From NCBI GenBank assembly GCA_045802605.1, contig JBJMQS010000056.1, positions 62,001 to 126,000 on the forward strand: DNA of 64,000 bases. The letters are read 5' to 3'. Each line of letters opens with the position of its first letter. Positions within the stretch are counted from its first letter, which is position 1. The notes below the pieces were generated by a model that was given only the letters and a program-made list of their open reading frames with translations, was not told the DNA's origin and ran no database searches. Both the position numbers and the translations under genes were made by a program. The DNA is from JBJMQS01 sp045802605. GTDB lineage: Bacteria > Planctomycetota > Planctomycetia > Gemmatales > Gemmataceae. Positions 43,933 through 53,242 of this stretch are shown here, in pieces.

Positions 43933-45228
43933 ATGAGTTTCGCCGCAGACAATAAGGTTATCGGCCTCATCGAGCCATGTTATTACGGCCTAGGATTCCT
44001 CAATGCTCTGGCGGCGTATGAGTTCCCTGTGGTCGCGATTGTCTCCGATCGCTCGGCACCTCAGAAGTACAGCTATGTTGGAAAAGTGTCTGATTTAATT
44101 GTCGTCGAGGACATTTACGACCCCGACATGGTGCTAAAACGGATCGCAGAATCAGACTATCATGATCGTTTTGCCGCCATCTTGCCGGCTACTGATTACC
44201 TCACGGATGTCGCAGCCGAAGTGGCAGAAAGACTCTCGCTTCGTGCCGTGTCTCTTCCAGCAGCGCAGCGAGGACGTAACAAGGATCTTGCTCGTCTCGC
44301 TTATTGCGATGCTCAAGTGGGGAGTCCGGACTTCCGAATTATCCGAAAGCGTTCTGAAAACGAGACACTTCTCGACGCACGGGAGGCCGCCCGTCAGCTT
44401 CGTTATCCGGTCGTGCTGAAACCCACGAATTGTGCTTGTTCGCAGATGGTCAAGCGCGTGAACCATGAGACTGAACTCGATACCGAGGTGCGCCATCATC
44501 TTCGATTCAAGACATCGATGCTCGGTTTGGCGGTCGCACCTACGATCTTGCTGGAAGAATACATTGAGGGGCCCGAATTCAGTGTGGAGCTTTTCCTGAA
44601 TGATGGAACCGTCGCTTTTGCCGCGGTGACTGAGAAGGAGACAACGGAGCCTCCCTATTTCGTCGAAATTGCTCACGTCACGCCCGCACCAATTCCTGAT
44701 AGTTGGACCGCCTCCCTAGTGGAATGTGCGACGCGGGCGACATTGGCACTCGGATTCACGTATGGCCCGGCGCATGTCGAACTCCGCATGGACGGCGGGA
44801 AACCTGGAGCCGTTCGCCCGATAATCATGGAAGTGAACGCTCGTCCCGGAGGGGATCGGATCGCGACGGACTTGCTGCGACACGCCTATGGCGCTGACTT
44901 ATTTGATGCGACTCTTTGTTACTACCTTGATCGTCCCATCGATATCCAGAAGCGAACGCTCGGTGCCTGCGCCATTCGATACTTGGTTCCTCAGCGGGCG
45001 GGAAAAATCCAAGCGATCCGTGGCTTGGAGGACGCACGAAGAGTCCCGGGCGTTGTCGAATGCCAGGTTTCGGGAAATGAAGGTTGCGATGTACGGCTGC
45101 CGCAAGACTCAAACGACCGATTGGGCTATATCATTACTTTTGCAGATGACCCAATAACGGCGAGAAATCTGGCACAACAAGTGATTCGCGGCCTCAAGGT
45201 TGAATATTCAGAAGCTTTGGCGGATTAG
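43933..45228 (+). CDS. ATP-grasp carboxylate-amine ligase
   Basis: A 431-residue protein with ribosome site GGGGAGG before ATG 43933. The N-terminal part is a pre-ATP-grasp Rossmann domain (VIGLIEPCYYGLGFLNALAA). The central domain has the nucleotide-binding strands (YPVVLKPTNCACSQMVK, LLEEYIEGPEFSVELFLNDG) and the metal-binding end IIMEVNARPGGDRI. Such enzymes join a carboxylate to an amine or thiol through an acyl-phosphate, in small-molecule or peptide synthesis. Here it starts 68 bases after the TIR-like-methyltransferase gene, so a modified metabolite or peptide could be the product; the substrate is unknown. Confidence 0.85.
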   Translation: MSFAADNKVIGLIEPCYYGLGFLNALAAYEFPVVAIVSDRSAPQKYSYVGKVSDLIVVEDIYDPDMVLKRIAESDYHDRFAAILPATDYLTDVAAEVAERLSLRAVSLPAAQRGRNKDLARLAYCDAQVGSPDFRIIRKRSENETLLDAREAARQLRYPVVLKPTNCACSQMVKRVNHETELDTEVRHHLRFKTSMLGLAVAPTILLEEYIEGPEFSVELFLNDGTVAFAAVTEKETTEPPYFVEIAHVTPAPIPDSWTASLVECATRATLALGFTYGPAHVELRMDGGKPGAVRPIIMEVNARPGGDRIATDLLRHAYGADLFDATLCYYLDRPIDIQKRTLGACAIRYLVPQRAGKIQAIRGLEDARRVPGVVECQVSGNEGCDVRLPQDSNDRLGYIITFADDPITARNLAQQVIRGLKVEYSEALAD

Positions 45229-45466
45229 CGAATTCGTAACTTTGAGCGCTCGCGCCGGCCGGGCCGGGGCGGCTTGTCTATCTAAAAGAGCGCGGTTCAG
45301 CAGCGGAGAAGGACCAAGTCCCGGCCCCGACTGGGACGGTCAAAATGAACTTCTACCGAAGACGAATCCGTCGAAGGGGAAATAGAATCCCAAGACCACG
45401 ATGGCGCGCGGCATTTGTTACTTAATCCTGCTGGACGTCAAGCCAATGACTTAGGAGGGTTCTTCA

Positions 45467-45862
45467 GTGGTAGCGCGAACGTTTCTTTCGTTTCGGAGCG
45501 AGGATGAGTTCAAAGTGTGGGCGCTCCGCAACCTGGCCGAATTCGAAAATGTGGACTTCGAAATGGATGATGTCTCGTTGCGGAAAGCAATCGATAGCCG
45601 CGACGAGACGTACGTGAAGAGTGTCATTCGCCCCAAGATCCAACAGTGCAGGTATTGCCTCTGCTTGGTGGGCGAGAGTACTCACAAAAGCCGGAAATGG
45701 ATTCCTTGGGAAATAGGGGTCGCCCAAGAGGAAGGAAAGACCATTCTCGCGATGCGCTTCAAAGACACGCCGAATGCAGAAACTCCCGCTATCTTAAAGA
45801 CTCTCGGCATCACCCCGTTCGATTGGGATCTCGCTGCACTCGATCGGAAGCTGAAGACATGA
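45467..45862 (+). CDS. ThsB/MTH538-type TIR-like protein
   Basis: A 131-residue protein with GTG start at 45467 after AGGAGGG. It is a single TIR-like domain of the DUF1863/ThsB type: RTFLSFRSEDEFKVWALRNL, FEMDDVSLRKAIDSRDETYV, IQQCRYCLCLVGESTHKSRK and KWIPWEIGVAQEEGKTILAM. In Thoeris systems ThsB makes a NAD-derived signal that activates an effector. No ThsA gene was recognised here, but a patatin-like effector follows 242 bases later on the same strand. Confidence 0.78.
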   Translation: MVARTFLSFRSEDEFKVWALRNLAEFENVDFEMDDVSLRKAIDSRDETYVKSVIRPKIQQCRYCLCLVGESTHKSRKWIPWEIGVAQEEGKTILAMRFKDTPNAETPAILKTLGITPFDWDLAALDRKLKT

Positions 45863-46104
45863 CCATAATTGAAACTGATTGTTGGTCACTCACCCAAAGT
45901 GCAACGAGATAATCCGAAGCATGATACTTTAGAAACCGTGAAACGCTGACTCATATCCCTTTGTGTGGTCAGAGCTGTTGGAAGTGAAGCGTCCCATTTT
46001 GGTGCAGGCTTACGATTGCCGATCTTATTGCACCAAATCCGACGCATGACATCAGACGGCGACTTTTCTAAAGAACACGACAGCGTCACCGTCGAGGAAT
46101 GGCC

Positions 46105-49100
46105 ATGTCAGAAAAAGAGTCAGGGCCATGTCTTGACGCTCGAAACATTCTTCGGGGCGTCGAGGTTCCTCCCCCGGAGAAGGTACTTGAACTAGTAAAG
46201 TCACTGAAAGCGGAAAAGAAATTTCACTACGCACGGGAGCTAATAGGGCGGTCGCGTGACAGGCTGAGCGCTGAATGCTCGTCAGCAACTCGGCTCAAGT
46301 TGGCCCAAGAGCATTCGCTCTGCACCTATAAAGACGTCGATTTGCCCGCGGATGAACGATTCCCCCGCGCCTTGGAAATTCTCGCTAAGGATTGCGACCT
46401 TGCGAGTACGACCAACCCAGAGACGCTGGGACTGGCGGGCGCCATTCACAAATACTACTGGCAATGGGATGGCCGGAACGATCGCTTGGAGCAGGCACTG
46501 AACTATTACTTAAAGGGGTATGAATCGGCCAAACCAGGTGACCCGCACTATGACTATGGTTACACAGGAATCAATGCTGCCTACGTCTTGGACGTGTTGG
46601 CCAGTTGCGACAAAACTGAGCGGCGTGATTCGGAGGAACTTCCCTCAACGGCTCGACTGCGACGGGAAAAGGCAACGACAATTCGACATCAGCTTGTCGA
46701 AGATCTGCCCAATCTGGTCGCTCAACCTGGAAATCACTGGCTCAAAACGAAATGGTGGTTCCTGGTCACGATTGCCGAGGCGCACTTCGGTCTCGGAAAT
46801 TACGAGAACGCCATCCAGCTGCTTCAAGAAGCACGAGCTGTCTCAGGGGACGTAGCGGACTGGGAAAAAGAGTCCACCGTTCGGCAGTTTTGCGCTCTTG
46901 CCCAGCTTCAGGAATTAGCGCCGGCATCCCGCAATCAAGATCCGACCGTCGCGCCATGGGAGGTTTTGCAAAGAGGCTTGGCCATCAGCGAGCTGAGCGC
47001 AAAAGCCGCGCTCATGGGCAAAGTCGGCTTGGCTCTATCCGGCGGAGGTTTCCGAGCCGCCCTATTCCATATCGGAGTGTTGGCCCAATTGGCCGACTTG
47101 GATATTCTCCGCCAGGTCGAGGTTCTCTCTTGTGTCTCCGGCGGATCGATCATCGGCGCCCACTACTATCTAGAGGTTCGCAAACTTCTTCGTGACACTC
47201 CTGACCGCGAAATAACTCGAGAGGATTACATCCGCATTGTGCGCCGCGTTGCAGAGGACTTCCTATGCGGCGTCCAAGAGAACCTTCGTACTCGGGTAGC
47301 CGAAGACCTGACCACCAACCTGCGCATCGCATTCTCGTCCAACTATTCGCATACGGAGCGCCTGGGCGAGCTGTACGAGCAACATTTGTTTTCGAGAGTG
47401 ACTGATGGGGAAAATGGTACCAACCGTTGGCTCGACAAACTCCATATCAGGCCGGCCGGAGAGCCACCCGGGTTTCAACCGAAGTTGCACAACTGGCCAC
47501 GACAAGCCAAGGCGCCAATTCTCATCCTGAACGCTACCACGCTGAACTCTTGTCACAATTGGCAATTCACCGTGTCGTGGATGGGAGAGTCGCCAGCTCT
47601 TATCGACCCCGAAATCGACGGTAATGACCGTCTGCGACGCATGTATTACGGCGAAGCGCCGACTGGATTCAAGAATTTTCGGTTGGGGCGTGCAGTCGCG
47701 GCTTCTTCTTGTGTACCAGGACTCTTTACGCCAATCGCGCTGCCCAATCTCTATCCCGATCGATTAATACAGTTGGTGGATGGTGGCGTTAATGATAACC
47801 AAGGAATCGCAGGACTACTCGAACAGGAGTGCACAGTCGTCATCGTCAGTGACGCTAGCGGACAAACCGCGGCCGACGCCGACCCGTCGACGCAACCCTT
47901 AGGTGTGCTGACTCGAGCGAACGACATCCTAATGTCCCGCGTTCGCCAATTGGAATGTGAGGCATTGAAGACGCGTCGCCGGAGTGGTTTGTTGCGGCAT
48001 CTTGCGCTCATGCATTTGAAGATGGATTTGAATGTGGACCCTGTCGATTGGAAAAACTGCCCGGACCCACATGAGACATCCGAAAATGCCCGCCCGATAG
48101 AACGGCGAGGGCGACTGACTCGCTACGGTATAGCCAAGACTGTTCAGGAAAAGTTAGCTGCACTTCGCACAGACCTTGACTCGTTTTCTGATATCGAGGC
48201 GTTCGCGCTCATGACGAGCGCTTATCGCATGACCGGCTTCGAGCTGTCCCGACATCCCGTCCGGTTTCCGCCACCGTCCGCAGGTCCGACACCCTGGCAC
48301 TTCCTGACTGCAGTCGCAGCATGGATGGAACAACCAGTGCCAACGGAGGACGAGACGTTGAAAATGCTCGATTTCGGCAGACTACAATTGTTCAAAGCGT
48401 GGTTCCAATCGGTTCGTCTCAAAAACCTCGCCATCATCACCAGTCTGCTGATGCTAGGTTTTTTGGGCTGGGCAACGTACGCGTGGCGGTCAACACCCAT
48501 TCTCACGGTGGGCGGCTTCGCAATGTCCATCTTGATCGCGCTCGCTGGACTAGTGCTGGGGTCCACGATCGAGCGCATGCTCACTTACCCCCGAAAATTG
48601 ACTGTCGGCGTTCTCGCAAGTGTATTTTTGTGGTTCGCAGCCCGTCTGCACTTGCGTTGGATCGACCCAAAGTTCCTTAGGCGAGGCAAACGGCATCTGA
48701 ACCATGACCAGACGTTGGCTTGGGTGCAAGCAAACGTCCTCTGGCGGAAGGCGAAAAAAACTGGCCGGATCTATGTTCGCGAGCTGAGCGCGGAAGAAAA
48801 GGGTCGAGAGACTCTGACCTTTGACGGTGTTTGGCAACGCCCTGCAGAGGGGGACGTTCTTTGTGTGGGGTTAGCTGGCGAGCCTTGGTTTCAGCCTCGT
48901 CAGCGGGTCGAAGCCCGTTATGTCGAGGGCGACACCGTCGAAATGCACTTTCCAGCGGTAGAGAGCTGTTCCCATTCATATCGAATCTTTCGGCCACGGG
49001 CGGATGCTCTTTGTTGGGCGGCCCAGGTCAACCCTCCTGAGATCAAGAGCTTTTCGTTGCGGCTTCGCAGAAGCCCCACGGACCCACTGACTTCGTCCGT

Positions 49101-49230
49101 TGGCGGCTATGTCGTAACAGAGTGTGCGGCCGACTCCGACGCTCGTCCGGACTTGATAGGCGAAACCGACGTATGGCTGGTTCAGCAAAAGGTATTCGAG
49201 ATGAGCTATGAGTTTGTCACGGACGAGTAA
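46105..49230 (+). CDS. TPR-sensor, patatin-like phospholipase and membrane-domain fusion
   Basis: A 1041-residue protein. ATG 46105 is preferred over 46099 because GAGG lies 7 bases upstream. Residues of about 80-270 resemble the TPR/TRAFs-binding sensor seen in conflict systems (NPETLGLAGAIHKYYWQWDG, then YYLKGYESAKPGDPHYDYGY). Residues of about 305-640 form a patatin domain: LALSGGGFRAALFHIGVLAQ with the oxyanion glycines at 313-315, SCVSGGS with the candidate nucleophile Ser 345, and VDGGVNDNQG with Asp 559. TM helices lie near 773-795, 800-818 and 833-849, and a beta-rich domain ends the protein. It would act as a membrane-degrading effector. It closes the block begun at 41912. Confidence 0.82.
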   Translation: MSEKESGPCLDARNILRGVEVPPPEKVLELVKSLKAEKKFHYARELIGRSRDRLSAECSSATRLKLAQEHSLCTYKDVDLPADERFPRALEILAKDCDLASTTNPETLGLAGAIHKYYWQWDGRNDRLEQALNYYLKGYESAKPGDPHYDYGYTGINAAYVLDVLASCDKTERRDSEELPSTARLRREKATTIRHQLVEDLPNLVAQPGNHWLKTKWWFLVTIAEAHFGLGNYENAIQLLQEARAVSGDVADWEKESTVRQFCALAQLQELAPASRNQDPTVAPWEVLQRGLAISELSAKAALMGKVGLALSGGGFRAALFHIGVLAQLADLDILRQVEVLSCVSGGSIIGAHYYLEVRKLLRDTPDREITREDYIRIVRRVAEDFLCGVQENLRTRVAEDLTTNLRIAFSSNYSHTERLGELYEQHLFSRVTDGENGTNRWLDKLHIRPAGEPPGFQPKLHNWPRQAKAPILILNATTLNSCHNWQFTVSWMGESPALIDPEIDGNDRLRRMYYGEAPTGFKNFRLGRAVAASSCVPGLFTPIALPNLYPDRLIQLVDGGVNDNQGIAGLLEQECTVVIVSDASGQTAADADPSTQPLGVLTRANDILMSRVRQLECEALKTRRRSGLLRHLALMHLKMDLNVDPVDWKNCPDPHETSENARPIERRGRLTRYGIAKTVQEKLAALRTDLDSFSDIEAFALMTSAYRMTGFELSRHPVRFPPPSAGPTPWHFLTAVAAWMEQPVPTEDETLKMLDFGRLQLFKAWFQSVRLKNLAIITSLLMLGFLGWATYAWRSTPILTVGGFAMSILIALAGLVLGSTIERMLTYPRKLTVGVLASVFLWFAARLHLRWIDPKFLRRGKRHLNHDQTLAWVQANVLWRKAKKTGRIYVRELSAEEKGRETLTFDGVWQRPAEGDVLCVGLAGEPWFQPRQRVEARYVEGDTVEMHFPAVESCSHSYRIFRPRADALCWAAQVNPPEIKSFSLRLRRSPTDPLTSSVGGYVVTECAADSDARPDLIGETDVWLVQQKVFEMSYEFVTDE

Positions 49231-49254
49231 AAGCTAGGTCCGCTTGGGCAATGC

Positions 49255-49413
49255 ATGCGGCAATGGGAGGAACGCCGCCTATTATCGGCGCTCAAGCGCG
49301 TGCTGAAACAATTGAATTTGTCGGGGAAGACTCACACCTTCCGGCATAGCTTCATATCGAACGCGCTATTGAAGGGAACGCCCGAACCTGTCGTCCGCAA
49401 ATGGGTCGACTGA
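49255..49413 (+). pseudogene. Tyrosine recombinase C-terminal fragment
   Basis: A 52-codon piece containing LKRVLKQLNLSGKTHTFRHS and FISNALLKGTPEPVVRKWVD: the box II HTFRHS motif and the helix before the H/W motif of a tyrosine recombinase. It stops before the catalytic tyrosine and lacks everything upstream. It is an inactive counterpart of the remnant at 2149. Confidence 0.75.
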
Positions 49414-49429
49414 ATCTGTTTGGCTTGTC

Positions 49430-49726
49430 GAAGCGTGTCATTCGTACGCAACCCAGCAACAAGCGCCCGACCCAAACGCCCTGCATTTGTTACGGGCTCA
49501 GCGTGCCAAATTGGATCAGCAGATTAGTTTCACTTTGCGCAATTCCGGCGAAACCGAAGCTGACATGGCAGAGTCTGAAACCAGCTTGCGACAACTTCGT
49601 AAGCTGCGGACCGGCTTGGAATCCGAAATAGCTATCTTGCAAGCGGCTAAAGACAGAGCCATTGAAGTCCCGTCGGTCGAGGCAGTACAGGCCTTGATGG
49701 CCGACCTCGTAACGTTGCTGTCCTAG
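49430..49726 (+). pseudogene. Recombinase-associated coiled-coil fragment
   Basis: An open frame without a start at its left end reads CHSYATQQQAPDPNALHLLR, then RAQRAKLDQQISFTLRNSGE and LRKLRTGLESEIAILQAAKD, a heptad-rich segment resembling the C-terminal coiled coil of large serine recombinases. It ends at 49726 after DLVTLLS. It is probably a scrap of a second serine recombinase, directly joined to the tyrosine recombinase scrap. Confidence 0.45.
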
Positions 49727-50055
49727 GCCGGACATTGAGCATCAATCCAGCTAACGATTTGCTGGATTTGCGCGTCAGGCACGGGTGAATAGCCTTCCGG
49801 CATCTGAGGAGCCAGGGTCCCGTCAAATGGCGGAAGGCCCTTTAAGGCCTTAATCAGATTGGAGGCCGCGGAATCACCAACTACCAGGAGTTGTTGGCCC
49901 ATAATCTGGAGTGCTACGAATTGGTCACGTGTCTTGTTGCGCCAGAAGTTTCCGTGTTTGCCGATGGTATCGCGGTTAACTGCGTTCTCGAGGATCGTTT
50001 GTACGTCGCCGAACTTGATCGTGGCTGCGTTGCTCGATCGACTTGACGTGCTCAT
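49723..50055 (-). CDS. Cytochrome-c-like small protein lacking a CxxCH haem motif
   Basis: A 110-residue protein from ATG 50055. The pattern FGDVQTILENAVNRDTIGKH, then NKTRDQFVALQIMGQQLLVV and a C-terminal PDAQIQQIVSWIDAQCP resembles the c-type cytochrome tails of planctomycete redox proteins, including the final W-I-D-x-x-C-P. No CxxCH motif is present, so no covalent haem site is expected. It is the third gene of a minus-strand operon with the ferritin-like and propeller genes. Confidence 0.6.
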   Translation of the reverse strand: MSTSSRSSNAATIKFGDVQTILENAVNRDTIGKHGNFWRNKTRDQFVALQIMGQQLLVVGDSAASNLIKALKGLPPFDGTLAPQMPEGYSPVPDAQIQQIVSWIDAQCPA

Positions 50056-50110
50056 GGTAAATCTCGCTCCTATCTTCCAGAACAAGAACTGGGTTGGTTG
50101 GTCATCGACT

Positions 50111-51793
50111 TCATGGTTCTCTGAGACCGAAGACCGTTAGTCGATACTGGGAGCCGACAAACACTTTGCCGTCTGCGATCGTCGGAATGCTATGCTTGAT
50201 CGCGGGGCCCGGCAGGTCTCTTGCACTTGGCTGTCCCTGTGTGCTGTTATAAAGCTCCGCTAGGGTGAGCGCGTGGTATGCGTAAAGGACTGCTGGCTTA
50301 TCTGGCTGATAACCCTCCACTCGGATCACCCAGACGATTCCGTTCTGGTTATTCAATGAGGAGACGCTTGGCGTGGGCGCCTTGGGGAAAGTAGTGTTTG
50401 AAGAAATCGGCGTGGCCGCAAGCGTCCCTTGGTTGAACTGGAACAGTTTAATCGGATCGCCATTGCCAGCATAGTAAAGCTTGCCATCGAAAAATGCGGG
50501 AAGTCCAAACTTCTCATTAACCGCGTTCGTAAGCCCCTGCAGGCTGGCGTCGCTTCCGCCAGGACCCTGCCCGAAGCGCCCCAGATTGTTGCGATCAAGC
50601 AGATGGATTTTCCTTTCCTTGCCCGCGATGACGAGCAAGTCGGGCCCGTCCGGCGCTTGGCGTGGGAGTAGCACGACACCGCCGGCGCCTAGGTCCATGT
50701 CTCCAAGGACCGGGTCGCTCTGGTCAATCTGTGCCGTTGGCGTGAAGAAATCGCCGACCTTGAAGGCGCTGGCGCCAGGCTTGAGCTTCAAGACACTGTC
50801 GCCGAAGTTCCGGCTGTTGGGATCGACGGTGCCATTGCCGGTGGCGAAATAAATATTACCCTCGTCGTCCGCCGCTGGTCCTGCCCCCCCCTGCCAGATT
50901 CCCCCGCGCCCTCCGTCGGGAGTGGTGTTGAATATGATCGGGGGCTTCCGCAGATACACCGAGTCGAAGCCGAACAGCCACCCGTGGTACGGGTTCGTGT
51001 CGCCATGAGACGCGAACGCCACATAAACAAGACCGCGACACAGCAAGAGCCCGGCGCGCTGATGCTGCAGCAGGGGACGAAACGGTATGAAACGCTGACC
51101 GGTGGAATCCGCGCCATCGTGATCGTCGAAACGGTTTCCCGTGTTCGGGTCGAAGAAACCGTTGCCCGTACCCGGACAGACGCCGTTGATTTCGACGGGA
51201 CCGCCGAATTTCTCGTCCCCAGTCGCCAAGTCCAAAGCGTGAAGTCGATGGACGTACGAAGGCGGCGCCGAGAGAACTTTCGCCTTCGAGACGACATAGA
51301 GTGTTCCGGTCGAGCCATCGATGACCGGTGTGCCGGTGACGCCAATCTCGGGCCATATGTCGAAGTTGTGAACGTCGTTGTCGCCCTGTTGGTTCTTATT
51401 CGAAGGGACGGGCGATTCGCCTGGAAGTAGTAGGCTGCGTCGCCACAGGGGTGCGGTATTGGGATTGGTGTTGCTGTCATCTGCATTAAAGGCGTACACG
51501 GTATTGTGCTGCGTAGCCACATATACGACATTGCGAGACTGTCCCGCAATCGGCACGCCGGCCTTATAGAGCGGTTGTGCGTAAACATGTCCGTCCAGGA
51601 TCCGCGAATACAACGGCCCAAAAGTCGCAGGGGTCACATTGCCGGGACGCAATTGAGATTCATTGTCGTTGAGACCGGTCCGCGCATTGTTGTTATGGTA
51701 GGTGAGAACATCCGCGCCCCATGCGGGCGACGCGACAAAGCAAGCGAAAATGAGCCAGCTGATTGATCGTGGGTTGGGGCAATGGGTTCGCAC
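50111..51793 (-). CDS. Secreted PQQ-like beta-propeller protein
   Basis: A 560-residue protein with a signal peptide (ISWLIFACFVASPAWGAD, cleavage after about residue 27). The rest consists of propeller blades with typical repeats: VVYVATQHNTVYAFNADDSN, TGTPVIDGSTGTLYVVSKAK, GGIWQGGAGPAADDEGNIYF and GGVVLLPRQAPDGPDLLVIA. No clear PQQ-binding or dehydrogenase residues could be assigned, so a binding or scaffolding role is also possible. A paralogue with the same GGGIWQGG motif lies at 55626. It lies 9 bases after the ferritin-like gene. Confidence 0.8.
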   Translation of the reverse strand: MRTHCPNPRSISWLIFACFVASPAWGADVLTYHNNNARTGLNDNESQLRPGNVTPATFGPLYSRILDGHVYAQPLYKAGVPIAGQSRNVVYVATQHNTVYAFNADDSNTNPNTAPLWRRSLLLPGESPVPSNKNQQGDNDVHNFDIWPEIGVTGTPVIDGSTGTLYVVSKAKVLSAPPSYVHRLHALDLATGDEKFGGPVEINGVCPGTGNGFFDPNTGNRFDDHDGADSTGQRFIPFRPLLQHQRAGLLLCRGLVYVAFASHGDTNPYHGWLFGFDSVYLRKPPIIFNTTPDGGRGGIWQGGAGPAADDEGNIYFATGNGTVDPNSRNFGDSVLKLKPGASAFKVGDFFTPTAQIDQSDPVLGDMDLGAGGVVLLPRQAPDGPDLLVIAGKERKIHLLDRNNLGRFGQGPGGSDASLQGLTNAVNEKFGLPAFFDGKLYYAGNGDPIKLFQFNQGTLAATPISSNTTFPKAPTPSVSSLNNQNGIVWVIRVEGYQPDKPAVLYAYHALTLAELYNSTQGQPSARDLPGPAIKHSIPTIADGKVFVGSQYRLTVFGLREP

Positions 51794-51802
51794 GGTACAT
51801 CC

Positions 51803-53242
51803 TCAGGGCGGCGGCTGGAATTGCGACAATGTATTCTGGTCTTTAGTGCGCATCGCCTGGATAAAGGCATCTCCTTGGCTAGCGATGATCATCTCTTCCA
51901 ATGCAATAGCCTGATTGAGGCGGCCGATATGGATCTGACGCCGCGCGTCCGCGCCACTAGGCAGCGGCATGCCAGAGGTCGGCAGTTCGAAAGGCAAGGC
52001 CGCTTTAGCCGTTCCGGTCGATTTTCGGTTCATGGCGACAAGTTTGTCCGACAATCCCCTAAAGTTGGTCCTCATCTCATCGATGCAAATAGTGCAAAGG
52101 TTCTGCCGGTTTAGCAGAGGTTGATTCTTGAGATACTCTTCCAAACAGCCAAGCAGAATTGCATAGCGAACATCTGCGAGTTTAGCCCAAAGGGCGGTCG
52201 TCGGATGGCTAATGACCGAGGGATCCGCGTCAACGCCAACTGTCTTCGGATCGGTGGGCACATCGAGGGTGGGGTTCCACCCCCCCGGCGTGGGGAATGG
52301 GGTTATCGTCCCATCCCCGCGGAACAGTTTCAAAAACCGATAGAAGTGCGACTGAGTGTCCGCGCTCTGACTGACGCCTTCGCCTTGAATTCCGATGTTG
52401 CCGATCGCTAGTTTGGCATCAGCGCGAGACGCCACGGCAAAGATGCGGATGTTCGTATCCACAGGCGCCCAGTCGTCTTGCTGGCCCTGACATGATTGCG
52501 ATGCGGCGTTAAACGCATTGCCCGGCAGGTGCCACGTGCTCGAAGGCGGATTTTGTTCGTACGCCAAGTAAGCGATTTGGCGGACCATCACGCTCCAAGG
52601 GTCCCCTCCTGCCGCATCGACTTCGACTTCCCCTAAGTCCTTCGCAAGAGCGACCCCGATGAGGGCATAGAGGACTCCGACGCGGTTAACTCTGCTGCCG
52701 CCTCCTGTTGCCAATTGAATGATGTCTTCGATGCCCTGGGCGTCGGGCGGAGACTCCGCGACGATGTATTGCGCCAAGATCCTCTGCGTGAGCGGACTGA
52801 GGTGCGTATCAAACGGGAAAAGCCCGGCGACCATGGGGAAGTCATCGCGCCCAAAGTCCGGCTCTAGGGAGACCAACAACCGGAGGTTCTGAACGGTCAT
52901 CAAGTGGCCCATCTCCTCGCGCGCGATCTGGCTAATTGAGCGTCGCCATCCGCGCAAGGACGCTTGTTGCTGCGGGTCGGTCACCGAAGTCGGAGGCGCC
53001 AGCGAATAAGCCGAATAAAGGTATTGCACCAACAACGCGTGCTCGACCTCCGCCGCTTTGGACAAAAGCAAGCGAATCTTGTCGAGAGGATCTGGATAGG
53101 CACTGAGGTCTGGAAGGTCCACTCTTAAGCGCCCGATGGCTTGATTCGTAGCGGCGTTATGCACATGGACGAGTGACCAAAGCGGGCTGGACGCGGGTAT
53201 CGTGAGTTCATGTTGAACCCATTTCAATTGTGGTCTTTCCAT
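51803..53242 (-). CDS. Ferritin-like (VioB/iminophenyl-pyruvate-dimer-synthase-type) protein
   Basis: A 479-residue protein; ATG 53242 is preferred because GGAGG lies nine bases upstream (another ATG at 53248 is too close). Residues of about 55-120 hold a ferritin-like diiron core: LLSKAAEVEHALLVQYLYSA then ISQIAREEMGHLMTVQNLRL, with the E-x-x-H pattern on both helices. This is the ferritin-like domain named for the VioB N-terminus, often found with propeller and cytochrome-like genes. The C-terminal half contains a four-helix-like bundle (LADVRYAILLGCLEEYLKNQ). The chemistry in this setting is unknown; it could oxidise an amino acid derivative. First gene of the operon. Confidence 0.8.
   Translation of the reverse strand: MERPQLKWVQHELTIPASSPLWSLVHVHNAATNQAIGRLRVDLPDLSAYPDPLDKIRLLLSKAAEVEHALLVQYLYSAYSLAPPTSVTDPQQQASLRGWRRSISQIAREEMGHLMTVQNLRLLVSLEPDFGRDDFPMVAGLFPFDTHLSPLTQRILAQYIVAESPPDAQGIEDIIQLATGGGSRVNRVGVLYALIGVALAKDLGEVEVDAAGGDPWSVMVRQIAYLAYEQNPPSSTWHLPGNAFNAASQSCQGQQDDWAPVDTNIRIFAVASRADAKLAIGNIGIQGEGVSQSADTQSHFYRFLKLFRGDGTITPFPTPGGWNPTLDVPTDPKTVGVDADPSVISHPTTALWAKLADVRYAILLGCLEEYLKNQPLLNRQNLCTICIDEMRTNFRGLSDKLVAMNRKSTGTAKAALPFELPTSGMPLPSGADARRQIHIGRLNQAIALEEMIIASQGDAFIQAMRTKDQNTLSQFQPPP

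Noticed and set aside
50788..51621. 277-codon minus-strand ORF overlapping the propeller gene
   Set aside because: It lies in another frame of the 560-residue propeller gene and is rich in Arg/Ser/Thr; a shadow of the real gene.
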